Source: JAFMKE01 sp047621945 (lineage in GTDB: Bacteria > Bacteroidota > Bacteroidia > Chitinophagales > UBA8649). From it: DNA of 29,264 nt. The stretch spans positions 1 to 29,264 of the forward strand of contig JBLHMK010000017.1 of NCBI GenBank assembly GCA_047621945.1. Direction: 5' to 3'. Both the position numbers and the translations under genes were made by a program. This document shows, in pieces, positions 1 to 8,492 of this stretch (its first letter is position 1; every line of letters begins with the position of its first letter). Under the pieces are notes generated by a model that saw nothing but the letters and a program-made list of their open reading frames with translations, ran no database searches and had not been told where the DNA came from.

Positions 1-2461
1 CAACAGCTCCAGCAGTGGTTCCATCGCTAGTATAAACCGCATAGTCATCGCCGATATTATCGGGCTTGTTCTCTGCATCGAATTCACCCGCTGTTAAAGA
101 ACCAAAAACTGAATACGGATCTTTAAGTACTTTTTGATTAGAATCATATCTATCCACTCGAAATCCTAATCTGAATGTTAAATCCTTTAATTGGAATTTA
201 TCTTCAATGTAACCTGCAGCATAGATAGGAGTGAAAGGAGCAATTGCTCTAGTATTTATACCATTCTCATCTGTCTTCTTCCAGAAATCTTCGAAGCTTA
301 CTTTTCCCGAAGTTCTGTTTCCATATACATCATAACCTCTGTAAGTTCTTCCTACTGGAGTTATACCATTGTATTCAACTCCAATTAACTCATCTGGTGA
401 GAAATATGAAATATCGAATGCTTCTAATGGGAAGTTTGATACATTAATAAATTCATTATCAGCTAAACCATTAGCTTCTCTAAAGTTTTGATCAAAATAT
501 GATTGAACTCTATCTCCATCTTCATTGAAAGTATTACTTGCATACTCATAAAAAATAGAATCACTGAAGTAAATAGGGTCATCTCCTACCGCTGTCAGTA
601 CCCCATTATTATAAAAGAATGGATTATCCGTATCAAAATCCAAATGATTATTCACATTTGCATTTGCTGCATCCCATAAAGAAAGAGGAGAAACTGTATA
701 CTTTCTCATTACTCTATGCTCATACTCCATACCGAAAGTAAGAGAGTGCTTATTTCTACTTTCAGCACCTGGCTTCAAGATATCAAAACCAGAATTAACT
801 TGGAATCTATATTTTTCATCATCATTATCTGTACCTACACCATTGTACTGACGACCCGTATTATACCAAATATTATAAGGTATCTCAGCACGCTCACCAT
901 TAACTAATGAAGGAGTTGCTTGTAAAGCAGGAATACCTCCTGCAATAAAATTCTGACCATCAACACCAGATGTTCCAAGCAAATCAAAGTAAGTTGATGT
1001 ATAGTTGGCTCCCTGTTGATTAACATCACTTGGGGTGAAATAAACCGCTGTATCAGAGTAGTTACTCAATTCCCAAAACTCTTCATCTGCATTCGGAGAG
1101 AATACCGGAGCTCTTTTTACATCAAACTGACCGATGTAACCATATGCCCAATAATCATCACCATGCGTATCATCTTCATAATCTCTTTTGTATTTTTCAA
1201 AATCAAACTGTAATTGATAGAATGCATTTTGAACAGCACTTTGCTTTTCACCTTCTTCTAAATCTTTATTAAAGTTTTGAGTGTATCGAACAAAGGTCTT
1301 ATAGTTTTGCTCTATGTATAATGGATTGTTTTCAAAATTCAATAATGAATATTCTTCAATCCATCTATGGAAATACTTGTAATCTAAGTTGCCACCAACT
1401 GTTAAGAATTTACCGTTTCCTAATCTAAAATCTAACTTACCATTAAATCTTGCTTGATTATCAACCGTATTTCTTTTTACTTTATTTATTTCCAAAGAAT
1501 CAAAAGTCAATTGCTCTGCTCTTACAATTAAGTTACCTTCTTCATTTAAAGCTAATGGTTGATCTTGAAGACTAGAAAATAAATCATCTTTCACTTTGTA
1601 CATGTCAACAGAAGATGGTCTAGCATCCTTTTGTCTTTGGTACTCAGCATTAACAGAATAACCAACAACAGTTTGACCTTTATCATTCTTTACCATTGGA
1701 CCTGCAAAATTAACATTCACCAAATCGAATCTCCATCTATCTAAGGAAGATTGAGCTTCAACACCACCGGCAAATTGTCTTGCACCACCTTTAGTTGAGA
1801 TATTAATTACTCCAGAAGTTGAGTTACCAAACTTAGCAGGAACTCCACCTGTAATAATATCGATTTGCTCTACTGCAGATACTGGAAGGTTAACGTTACC
1901 ACTAACACGAATACCATCTACGTAGTAAACCACTCCATCACCTCTACCACCTCTAATGTTAATTCCACCACCTTTATCAGATTGTTGAACACCAGCAGTT
2001 GTCGAAGCAATATTCTGAATACTTCTTGTAGGTAAATCAGCAATATCTTCTGCAGTAACTGTGTTTTTAGAAGATGTCTCACCGGCATCAATTAGAGGAA
2101 CCTTATATTGAACAACAACTACTTCTTCAATCATTTGCTCAGAAGGAGAAAGTTTTTTATCCATATAAGTAGTCTGGTCATTCTTAACAACAACTCCTAC
2201 TTCTCGAATCGTAGTATATCCAATATTTGAAAATTGAACATCATATTTACCTGGATTAAGAGGCTTGATAGAATAGAAACCATCGAAATCGGTAGTAGCT
2301 CCAGTACCAGTTGGAGATCCATTCTCTACAATCGCTACGGAAGCGAAAGGAACACCTTCCCCATTTTCGTCAGTAATCTTCCCACTAATCTCCCCACTCT
2401 GTGCAAACAAGCCCAAAGACAGTATCGAAAACATCAGTACTAAAAAATAATTTTTCTGCAT
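1..2461 (-). CDS. TonB-dependent outer-membrane receptor, 3' end cut by the window edge
   Basis: An open frame of about 820 codons runs without a stop from an ATG at 2461 to the left edge, so the C-terminal part of the barrel is missing. The protein starts with a signal peptide (MQKNYFLVLMFSILSLGLFA, cut before QSGE). Next comes a carboxypeptidase-regulatory-like beta domain (about residues 22-105, with GKITDENGEGVPFASV and TTDFDGFYSI), then a plug domain with EEVVVV, IRGGRGDGVVYYVDGIRV and GGVPAKFGNSTSGVINISTKGG. The rest is beta-barrel sequence rich in Tyr, Phe, Asn and Asp. Such receptors use TonB/ExbBD energy to import ligands too large for porins; the ligand cannot be told from sequence. 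No SusD-like partner lies upstream within the window; the downstream side is outside it. The family call is firm; the substrate is unknown. Confidence 0.93.
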   Translation of the reverse strand, partial: MQKNYFLVLMFSILSLGLFAQSGEISGKITDENGEGVPFASVAIVENGSPTGTGATTDFDGFYSIKPLNPGKYDVQFSNIGYTTIREVGVVVKNDQTTYMDKKLSPSEQMIEEVVVVQYKVPLIDAGETSSKNTVTAEDIADLPTRSIQNIASTTAGVQQSDKGGGINIRGGRGDGVVYYVDGIRVSGNVNLPVSAVEQIDIITGGVPAKFGNSTSGVINISTKGGARQFAGGVEAQSSLDRWRFDLVNVNFAGPMVKNDKGQTVVGYSVNAEYQRQKDARPSSVDMYKVKDDLFSSLQDQPLALNEEGNLIVRAEQLTFDSLEINKVKRNTVDNQARFNGKLDFRLGNGKFLTVGGNLDYKYFHRWIEEYSLLNFENNPLYIEQNYKTFVRYTQNFNKDLEEGEKQSAVQNAFYQLQFDFEKYKRDYEDDTHGDDYWAYGYIGQFDVKRAPVFSPNADEEFWELSNYSDTAVYFTPSDVNQQGANYTSTYFDLLGTSGVDGQNFIAGGIPALQATPSLVNGERAEIPYNIWYNTGRQYNGVGTDNDDEKYRFQVNSGFDILKPGAESRNKHSLTFGMEYEHRVMRKYTVSPLSLWDAANANVNNHLDFDTDNPFFYNNGVLTAVGDDPIYFSDSIFYEYASNTFNEDGDRVQSYFDQNFREANGLADNEFINVSNFPLEAFDISYFSPDELIGVEYNGITPVGRTYRGYDVYGNRTSGKVSFEDFWKKTDENGINTRAIAPFTPIYAAGYIEDKFQLKDLTFRLGFRVDRYDSNQKVLKDPYSVFGSLTAGEFDAENKPDNIGDDYAVYTSDGTTAGAV

Positions 2462-2494
2462 ATCTAATTGTTTAACATTATTTTAACAACACGC

Positions 2495-2522
2495 CAAAGT
2501 TAAATAAATTTCTAAGAAACAA
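2495..2522 (-). promoter_or_regulatory. Bacteroidota-type promoter for the TonB receptor gene
   Basis: Read on the minus strand, TAACTTTG (2502-2495) matches the -10 consensus TAnnTTTG. A TTG lies 17 bp further upstream (2522-2520), as expected for the -33 element. The receptor ATG follows 33 bp after the -10. A TTGACA at 2540-2535 is too far upstream to pair with this -10. Confidence 0.6.
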
Positions 2523-2580
2523 AACTCATTTAATTGTCAAAATTTTAAGTTTTATTAACACCCCTGAAATTGAACAAAGA

Positions 2581-3510
2581 TTATGACAATTCTGTTATAA
2601 TCTTTTTGCTCAATATTTCACCGAGTTTAAATTTGGACTGATTCGTCCAACCCGCTACATGAGTAGTGAATATGGTCTTTCCTGTCTTATTCAAAGCGGC
2701 AATCTGCTCCTTCTCCACAACGGAATATATTTGAATTTTTTCATTTTCAAATACATCCAAGCAAGCTCCTTTTATTTTATTTGCGTCCAAAGCCTGGAGT
2801 AAACTATTTTGATTAACAATTTTACCACGAGAAGTGTTAATTAAATAGAATTTTTTTCTCATTTGAGCAATAAAATTATCGTCTAAATAATAATGAGTTT
2901 CAGCATTATATGGAACATGAAAAGTGATGATATCTGCTTCATTCTGGATTTCTTCTAAACTAGCTGATTTTGCATTTTTGTGCAAGAAGTTTTCCTTGTA
3001 TTTATCATAAAATAAGATCTTTAAATCAAAGCCACTTAACTTATCCGCTAAAGCTTGCCCCGTATTTCCAAAGCCGATAATTCCCACAGTTTTCCCTTTC
3101 AGCTCTTCCCCTCTATTCTCTTCTCTGTGCCAATCAAAATGAATAACATCTCTATGCGCCTTTTGCAAATTATTAAAGAGTGATAGAAGCATTCCAATGG
3201 CATGTTCAGCCACCGCATCACGATTCCCTTCTGGAGAGTTAACCACTGCAACTCCGCTATTTTTAGCAGCGGGTAAATCAATGATTTCTAATCCGCTACC
3301 TAAGCGACCAATTACTTTCAGCTCTTTAGCTAAGCTTAAAAACTCCTCGCCTACCTTAATTTTACTATTGATAACCAATACTTGATATTCTGCGATTAAG
3401 GCTTCTACTTCTTTTTGATTAATAGTTGGAAGGTAAGTGCATTTAACACCCGCTGCTTCCAAGTTTTCTAAAAGAATAGAATGAACATGGTCAGTAATTA
3501 AGGCTTTCAT
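2581..3510 (-). CDS. D-isomer-specific 2-hydroxyacid dehydrogenase (SerA-like, no ACT domain)
   Basis: This 309-residue NAD-dependent oxidoreductase interconverts a 2-hydroxy acid and a 2-keto acid. The Rossmann fingerprint is VGIIGFGNTG, near residue 140. The catalytic set is visible: Arg228 in NTSRGK, Glu257 in DVFENE, and His284 in TTHVAGWT. It is shorter than E. coli SerA and ends without a regulatory ACT domain. D-3-phosphoglycerate is a plausible substrate, but other hydroxy acids cannot be excluded. Its ATG overlaps the rsmA stop as ATGA (3507-3510), so the two genes are translationally coupled, an arrangement with no obvious metabolic logic. Confidence 0.88.
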   Translation of the reverse strand: MKALITDHVHSILLENLEAAGVKCTYLPTINQKEVEALIAEYQVLVINSKIKVGEEFLSLAKELKVIGRLGSGLEIIDLPAAKNSGVAVVNSPEGNRDAVAEHAIGMLLSLFNNLQKAHRDVIHFDWHREENRGEELKGKTVGIIGFGNTGQALADKLSGFDLKILFYDKYKENFLHKNAKSASLEEIQNEADIITFHVPYNAETHYYLDDNFIAQMRKKFYLINTSRGKIVNQNSLLQALDANKIKGACLDVFENEKIQIYSVVEKEQIAALNKTGKTIFTTHVAGWTNQSKFKLGEILSKKIITELS

Positions 3511-4289
3511 ATATTCTGACTTTCCAGCATGTTTGATAAATTAATAAATCCATCTAAGGATAACTGTTCAGGTCTAAGATCAAAAATTTCTAGTTGCTTG
3601 ATCTTTGGATTACTTAAGTATTGCTTTAAACTATTACGAAGAGTTTTTCTTCGCTGATTGAAAGCCAACTTCACCATCTTTTTAAAGAAAATTGGATCCA
3701 CGCTAAAGTCTTTTTTGCGCCTCTTCATAACCATCACCCCACTCACTACTCTTGGAGGAGGATTAAACGCTTCCATCGACACATCAAACAAATATTCCGT
3801 TTCAAAATAGAGCTGAGTTAACACACTAATTATTCCAAACTCCTTACTTCCAGGACTTGCGCAAATTCGTCTAGCCATTTCCTTTTGAAACATTCCAAGC
3901 ATGACCGGAACATCATCTTTATAGTCAATAATTTTAAAAACGATTTGAGAAGATATGTTGTATGGAAAATTTCCAACAACTGCAAAAGGCTTATCGAAAA
4001 AATCCGAAGGCTTAGATTGTAAAAAATCGGCTTGAATCACTTTTCCTTCAAGTTCAGGAAATTCTTCCTGAAGATGTTCTACCCATCGCTTATCATACTC
4101 AACGAGTTTATAAGCTTCTTTTGCCTTCAAATACTTACTTAAAGCACCTGCCCCTGGTCCAACTTCTAGCAAGGGTAAATCCTCTGTATGATGTAATATA
4201 GCATCATAGATCTCCTGTAATACTCCTTCATCCGTTAAGAAGTGTTGTCCTAGAGATTTATTTAATTGGATGTGATTATGTTTTGCCAA
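3507..4289 (-). CDS. rsmA: 16S rRNA (adenine1518-N6/adenine1519-N6)-dimethyltransferase, TTG start
   Basis: RsmA (KsgA) dimethylates two adjacent adenosines in the 3' terminal helix of 16S rRNA late in small-subunit assembly, using S-adenosylmethionine. The 260-residue protein carries the N-terminal LNKSLGQHFL motif, the SAM loop LLEVGPGAGALSKYL, the catalytic GNFPYNISS (family N-[LIF]-P-Y) and the C-terminal NQRRKTLRNSL helix. The start is a TTG at 4289: an in-frame TAA lies four codons upstream and no ATG occurs before the conserved LNKSLGQHF, so TTG is the only reasonable choice. The gene is divergent from the aminopeptidase, with a short shared upstream region. Confidence 0.95.
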   Translation of the reverse strand: MAKHNHIQLNKSLGQHFLTDEGVLQEIYDAILHHTEDLPLLEVGPGAGALSKYLKAKEAYKLVEYDKRWVEHLQEEFPELEGKVIQADFLQSKPSDFFDKPFAVVGNFPYNISSQIVFKIIDYKDDVPVMLGMFQKEMARRICASPGSKEFGIISVLTQLYFETEYLFDVSMEAFNPPPRVVSGVMVMKRRKKDFSVDPIFFKKMVKLAFNQRRKTLRNSLKQYLSNPKIKQLEIFDLRPEQLSLDGFINLSNMLESQNI

Positions 4290-4317
4290 GTATTCTTATT
4301 TAGGTGACAAATATTGC

Positions 4318-4325
4318 TATTTTTG
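4318..4325 (+). promoter_or_regulatory. -10 element for the aminopeptidase-pdxA pair
   Basis: TATTTTTG matches TAnnTTTG exactly and ends 20 bp before the ATG at 4346. No TTG is found at the usual -33 distance, so the match is partial. Its position inside the longer reading frame that begins with GTG at 4304 is an argument for the downstream ATG as the true start. Confidence 0.5.
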
Positions 4326-4345
4326 CAGACTATTCAAGGATATAT

Positions 4346-5740
4346 ATGGAACATTTTAAAGTAAGCAACAAATTAGGCAGTAAAACTTCGAACACAATTT
4401 TCTTTCTTTCTGACTTGAAAGCGAAAAACAATCTCGAATCGTATCAAGCTAAAACCGTTAAAGACAATACGGATAAAAGCTTTTTCACATTTACAGATGG
4501 ATTAGGTACAGTTGTTGTAATTAAGGCTAATGAAAACTTTGAAAAATGCAGAAAGAGTGGAAATGAATTTTTCTCTTTTGCTTCTAAGCAAGGTTCAATG
4601 GAATGGAATGTGCAACGTACTGCCACAGATGAACACACTTTAGCCTTCTTGGAAGGAGTTGGCTTGTCGAGCTATGCTTTTGAAAAATACAAAACAGAGA
4701 AAAAAGCTAAAACCGTTGAATTACATGTTGAGGGATTAAAAAAAGCAGACTTAGAGGAGTTGAGAACCATTGTATCGGCAACTTGTGTAGCTAGAACTAT
4801 GGTTAATGAACCTCATTCATATTTGAACGCCAGTCAATACACTAAGGAGATTAAAGCTTTTGCCAAAACTTACGGATTCAAGTTAAAAGTTTGGGACAAG
4901 GAGAAAATTATCAAAGAGAAAATGGGGGGGATTTTGGGCGTGAATAAAGGAAGTATCCAAGAGCCTACCTTTAATATATTAGAATATAAATCTCCCAAAG
5001 CAGTGAATAGCCAACCCATTGTATTGGTGGGTAAAGGAGTGATGTACGATACTGGTGGATTAAGTTTAAAACCTACCGCGAACAGCATGGATATGATGAA
5101 GAGCGACATGGGTGGTTCTGCTTCAGTTGTTGGTGCCTTTTGCGCAGTAGCTGGACAAAAACTTCCTATTCATATTATAGGATTAATTCCGGCAACAGAT
5201 AATCGACCAGGATTAGATGCAATTGTGCCTGGTGACGTTTTAACTATGTATAGTGGGAAAACTGTTGAAGTATTAAATACAGATGCTGAAGGAAGGTTGG
5301 TGTTAGCAGATGCTTTACATTATGCTAAGCGTTTGAAACCAGAGTTGGTGATGGATTTTGCTACTTTAACTGGTGCGGCAGCAAGAGCTGTTGGTCCTCA
5401 AGGAGTAGCCTGTATGGGTAATGCTTCAGAGGAAGTTAAAAACAAGTTAAAAGAGAGTGGTGCAAATGTGCACGAGCGTCTTCTTGAATTCCCAATGTGG
5501 GAAGAATATGAGCCGATGTTAAAATCTGAGATTGCAGACATCAATAATCTAGGTGGAGCTGTGGCAGGTCAAACAACTGCAGGAATGTTTTTACAGCATT
5601 TTGTAGATTACCCTTGGATGCATTTCGATATTGCTGGTGCTGCTTTTTTAAAGTCGCCAGATTCTTACCGAGGTAAAAATGGAACAGGTGTAGGAGTAAG
5701 ATTACTCTATAATTTCTTAAAGAATAGAAGTAAGAAATAA
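4346..5740 (+). CDS. Leucyl aminopeptidase, M17 family
   Basis: A cytosolic two-metal aminopeptidase that removes N-terminal residues from peptides. The C-terminal catalytic half holds the M17 signatures: VGKGVMYDTGGLSLKP, MKSDMGGSA, the metal-binding NTDAEGRL, and DFATLTGAA. The N-terminal half is the variable domain. I place the start at ATG 4346 (MEHFKVSN, 464 residues). An in-frame GTG at 4304 would give 478 residues but would put the predicted -10 element inside the coding region. The stop overlaps the pdxA start by one base (TAATG), so the two are co-translated. Confidence 0.93.
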   Translation: MEHFKVSNKLGSKTSNTIFFLSDLKAKNNLESYQAKTVKDNTDKSFFTFTDGLGTVVVIKANENFEKCRKSGNEFFSFASKQGSMEWNVQRTATDEHTLAFLEGVGLSSYAFEKYKTEKKAKTVELHVEGLKKADLEELRTIVSATCVARTMVNEPHSYLNASQYTKEIKAFAKTYGFKLKVWDKEKIIKEKMGGILGVNKGSIQEPTFNILEYKSPKAVNSQPIVLVGKGVMYDTGGLSLKPTANSMDMMKSDMGGSASVVGAFCAVAGQKLPIHIIGLIPATDNRPGLDAIVPGDVLTMYSGKTVEVLNTDAEGRLVLADALHYAKRLKPELVMDFATLTGAAARAVGPQGVACMGNASEEVKNKLKESGANVHERLLEFPMWEEYEPMLKSEIADINNLGGAVAGQTTAGMFLQHFVDYPWMHFDIAGAAFLKSPDSYRGKNGTGVGVRLLYNFLKNRSKK

Positions 5741-6810
5741 TGCAAGATAAAAAGCCAAAAATAGGTATAACCATAGGTGACATTAATGGAGTGGGTCCAG
5801 AAGTCATTATTAAAATGCTTTCTAATGAACGCATTTTTCAATACTGCACCCCTATCATATATGGTTCAACCCGAGTTTTATCTTACTACAAAAAGCTTCT
5901 AAACAATAACACGTTTAGATATAGTGCATTAAATGATTGGTCTAAGTTGATGGACAAACAAGCCAATGTAGTTAGCACTATTGAAGATGAGCCTGAGATT
6001 CAAGTTGGACAAGAAACAGCTATTGCTGGCAAATATGCATTAGATGCTATTGATAAAGCATTAGAAGATTGGAAAGAAGGCAAAATCGATGCTTTGCTTA
6101 CCGCACCAATTAGCAAAAATACAGTAGCAAAAGCTGCTGAAGGCAAGTTCACGGGGCATACCGAATACTTAGCTGAGAAAACAGGCGCAGACGATAGCTT
6201 GATGATTTTGTTTGCAGATAATTTACGAATGGGATTGGTTACCAACCACATTCCAGTGAGTGAGATATCTAGTAAGCTTACCAAAATCAAGGTTCAAAAT
6301 AAAATAGAGCAGTTTAGTAAGAGTTTGGTTGAAGACTTCTTCATCAATAAACCAAAAATTGCAGTTTTATCCTTAAATCCTCATGCGGGCGATAATGGAC
6401 TTTTGGGATCAGAGGAATTAGAAATCTTGATTCCCGCGATTAACCAGAGTTACCGAAATGGGATATTGGCTTTAGGGCCTTATGCTGCAGATGGTCTGTT
6501 TGGTTCGGGTAATTTTAAGAAATTTGATGGAATCTTAGCTATTTATCACGACCAAGGTTTAGCACCTTTCAAGGCACTTACTTTTGATGAAGGGGTTAAT
6601 TTCACTGCGGGATTAGATTTGATTCGCACTTCTCCAGATCATGGAACGGCTTATGATATAGCCGGTAAAAATATTGCCTCGGAACGATCAATGCGTCAAG
6701 CACTGTTTGCTGCTATCGATATTTTTGAAAGCAGAACGGAATATAAAGAGTTAACTTCTGACAAGCTTAAGCGAACGAAGAAGCGCTATAAGGCAAGAAA
6801 GATGGACTAA
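5740..6810 (+). CDS. pdxA: 4-hydroxythreonine-4-phosphate dehydrogenase
   Basis: PdxA oxidises 4-phosphohydroxy-L-threonine in the DXP-dependent pyridoxal phosphate pathway, needing NAD(P) and a divalent metal. The 356-residue protein has the family pattern throughout: GITIGDINGVGPEVI at the N-terminus, SKNTVAKAAEGKFTGHTEYL, TNHIPVSEIS, LNPHAGDNGLLGSEE, AADGLFGSG, YHDQGLAPFKAL, and NFTAGLDLIRTSPDHGTAYD. The His residues in the GHTEYL, YHDQG and PDHGTAYD segments are the expected metal ligands. It is somewhat longer than E. coli PdxA, with a basic C-terminal tail. It is coupled to the aminopeptidase through TAATG and converges on def with only 5 bp between stop codons. Confidence 0.96.
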   Translation: MQDKKPKIGITIGDINGVGPEVIIKMLSNERIFQYCTPIIYGSTRVLSYYKKLLNNNTFRYSALNDWSKLMDKQANVVSTIEDEPEIQVGQETAIAGKYALDAIDKALEDWKEGKIDALLTAPISKNTVAKAAEGKFTGHTEYLAEKTGADDSLMILFADNLRMGLVTNHIPVSEISSKLTKIKVQNKIEQFSKSLVEDFFINKPKIAVLSLNPHAGDNGLLGSEELEILIPAINQSYRNGILALGPYAADGLFGSGNFKKFDGILAIYHDQGLAPFKALTFDEGVNFTAGLDLIRTSPDHGTAYDIAGKNIASERSMRQALFAAIDIFESRTEYKELTSDKLKRTKKRYKARKMD

Positions 6811-6815
6811 CTAGC

Positions 6816-7379
6816 TTATCTAGCTAGCTTAGGGAAACGCATACGATAAGAAACCTTAATTTTCCCTTCACTAATATTTCTCAATCTTTTTTGAAGAAGT
6901 TTTTTCTTTAAAGGCTTCAAATGATCAGTAAATAGGATTCCTTCTATATGGTCGTATTCGTGCTGAATAACCCTTGCAGTCACCCCATCGAATGTTCTCG
7001 TGCGTTCTTTAAAGTCTTTATCTAAATATTTAATGGTAATAGTCTCTTTTCGGTACACATCTTCTCTAATATCAGGAATACTTAGGCATCCTTCTTCGAA
7101 TCCCCATTCCTTTCCAATTTCTTCTATCATTTCTGCATTGATAAAGATTTCCCTTACTCCTTTTTCCTCCTCACCTTCTTCCATCATCAAGGTACTATCA
7201 ATAATAAACAAGCGTATAGACTTACCAATTTGAGGAGCAGCTAAGCCCACTCCATTAGCATGTTCCATACTTTCTTCCATACTTGTAAGTAAGTCTTGAA
7301 GACCAGGATAGTCAGCATCAATTTCATCAGCCATACGCTTTAGCACAGGATCGCCATAAGCTACGATAGGTAAAATCAT
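6816..7379 (-). CDS. def: Peptide deformylase
   Basis: Def removes the formyl group from the N-terminal Met of new proteins. All three catalytic motifs are present in the 187-residue protein: GVGLAAPQIG (motif I), EGCLSIP with the metal-ligand Cys (motif II), and QHEYDHIEG with two metal-ligand His and the catalytic Glu (motif III). An acidic insert (MEEGEEEKG) lies between motifs I and II. The C-terminal tail is basic. The start codon overlaps the ruvX stop as ATGA, so ruvX and def form an operon. Confidence 0.97.
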   Translation of the reverse strand: MILPIVAYGDPVLKRMADEIDADYPGLQDLLTSMEESMEHANGVGLAAPQIGKSIRLFIIDSTLMMEEGEEEKGVREIFINAEMIEEIGKEWGFEEGCLSIPDIREDVYRKETITIKYLDKDFKERTRTFDGVTARVIQHEYDHIEGILFTDHLKPLKKKLLQKRLRNISEGKIKVSYRMRFPKLAR

Positions 7380-7792
7380 AATTGAGTTTTTTCCAGGTAT
7401 GTTTGAAGAATTATTGTAGCACTTATTTCATCTACTAATTCTTTTTGTCTTCTTTTCATCTTTCTCATTCCACTCATCAACATGCTTTGCTTTGCCATCT
7501 TAGATGTAAAGCGCTCATCGACCCAATGAATTGGAATATGAGGAAACTGTTTTTGCAATTTTCGAGCAAACGATTCAATGTCTTCGGCAACTTGCGATTT
7601 AGAATTATCTAGATTCTTGGATTCGCCTATTACAAAAGATTCAACCTCTTCAGCAGCCAAATAGTTCTTTAAAAAAGTAAATATATCCTTTGTTGGAACG
7701 GTAGGGAGACCTGTACAGATAATCTGTAAAGGATCTGTAACAGCCACGCCTACTCGACGTTTCCCAAAATCTATGGCTAATATTCTACTCAT
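7376..7792 (-). CDS. ruvX: RuvX/YqgF family Holliday-junction resolvase-like protein
   Basis: An RNase H-fold nuclease family protein, in other bacteria linked to pre-16S rRNA processing and to recombination. The 138-residue protein shows AIDFGKRRVGVAVTDP (first catalytic Asp), FVIGESKN in the middle, WVDERFTSKMA, and a C-terminal VDEISATIIL carrying the last acidic residue. I start it at ATG 7792 (MSRILAIDFG). An upstream in-frame TTG at 7804 adds only MFFS and lies within the rpmA terminator hairpin. It is coupled to def. Confidence 0.92.
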   Translation of the reverse strand: MSRILAIDFGKRRVGVAVTDPLQIICTGLPTVPTKDIFTFLKNYLAAEEVESFVIGESKNLDNSKSQVAEDIESFARKLQKQFPHIPIHWVDERFTSKMAKQSMLMSGMRKMKRRQKELVDEISATIILQTYLEKTQL

Positions 7793-7803
7793 ACTAAAAA
7801 ACA

Positions 7804-7828
7804 AAAGGCTCTTGAGATAAGAGCCTTT
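7804..7828 (-). terminator. Rho-independent terminator of rplU-rpmA
   Basis: A perfect 10-bp stem (AAAGGCTCTT at 7804-7813, AAGAGCCTTT at 7819-7828) encloses a 5-base loop. On the minus strand it is followed by TTGTTTTTTAG, giving a U-rich tail. It sits 33 bp past the rpmA stop and touches the start of ruvX, so ruvX-def must rely on readthrough or on a promoter I cannot see. Confidence 0.8.
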
Positions 7829-7860
7829 AATTTATAAATTACTTTTTAAATGAAATGGAT

Positions 7861-8469
7861 TTAGGCATTCAATTCTTTAGCCTGACCAATCCAATTATGC
7901 CATTCTTCCATGCTTGTCATGCTATCTTTCTCTTCTAGCTTTACAATTTTAGCATCAGATAAGGCAATTACATCTGCATAAGTGAATATCCCTAAGGCAT
8001 TCAATCTTTTTTCAAATGCTGGACCTACTCCACTCAATTTTTTCAAATCATCTCCTTTAACAGCTTTCTTTGCTTTTGGAGCTGCGGCTTTTACTGGAGC
8101 ATCCTTTTTAGGTGCTTCTTTCTTAGCTGCAGTTTCTTTCTTAGGCGCTTCAACTACTTTTTCAGCTTTTGGAGCAGCTTTTTTCTTAGCTACTTCTTTA
8201 ACCATAGTATCCCCCTCAACAGGTAATATAGAGATGTAACGTCTGTTGTTCTTCTTAGTAGTGAAAGTAACTAAACCCACTTCTTTAGCAAACAAAGTAT
8301 GATCTTTACCCATACCAACACCTACGCCAGCATGAAATCTTGTACCTCTTTGTCGTACTAGAATATTCCCAGGAATCGCTGTTTGTCCACCAAACAACTT
8401 AACACCTAATCTCTTACTTTCCGATTCACGTCCGTTCCTAGAACTACCTTGACCTTTCTTGTGAGCCAT
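7861..8469 (-). CDS. rpmA: Ribosomal protein L27 with C-terminal helix-hairpin-helix extension
   Basis: Residues 1 to about 88 are a complete bL27, starting MAHKKGQGSSRNG and including LGVKLFGGQ, GNILVRQRGT and HAGVGVGMGKDHTLFA. L27 sits near the peptidyl-transferase centre and is normally about 85 residues; this protein has 202. After the L27 core there is a 45-residue linker of Lys, Ala, Pro and Glu (KKKAAPKAEKVVEAPKKE and similar). From residue 140 a compact domain follows: DDLKKLSGVGPAFEKRLNAL, then an Ile-Phe-Thr-Tyr-rich helical part ending at the C-terminus. GVGPAFEKRL is a helix-hairpin-helix motif, a nucleic-acid-binding fold. Such an extension is, to my knowledge, seen on L21 in some Bacteroidota, while here L21 is short. 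It follows rplU by 23 bp. Confidence 0.95.
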   Translation of the reverse strand: MAHKKGQGSSRNGRESESKRLGVKLFGGQTAIPGNILVRQRGTRFHAGVGVGMGKDHTLFAKEVGLVTFTTKKNNRRYISILPVEGDTMVKEVAKKKAAPKAEKVVEAPKKETAAKKEAPKKDAPVKAAAPKAKKAVKGDDLKKLSGVGPAFEKRLNALGIFTYADVIALSDAKIVKLEEKDSMTSMEEWHNWIGQAKELNA

Positions 8470-8492
8470 TATTTTTCTTTTTTAATTAATTC

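Noticed and set aside
191..2443. Plus-strand open frames inside the TonB receptor region (191-388, 716-907, 1016-1213, 2234-2443).
   Set aside because: They are antisense to a continuous 820-codon receptor frame with a signal peptide and plug motifs, and have low-complexity Ile/Ser-rich translations.
4304..4345. GTG 4304 as start of the aminopeptidase.
   Set aside because: It would place the TATTTTTG -10 element inside the gene; ATG 4346 gives a normal M17 N-terminus.
7793..7804. TTG 7804 as start of ruvX.
   Set aside because: It lies in the terminator hairpin of rpmA and adds only four residues before the conserved MSRILAIDFG.
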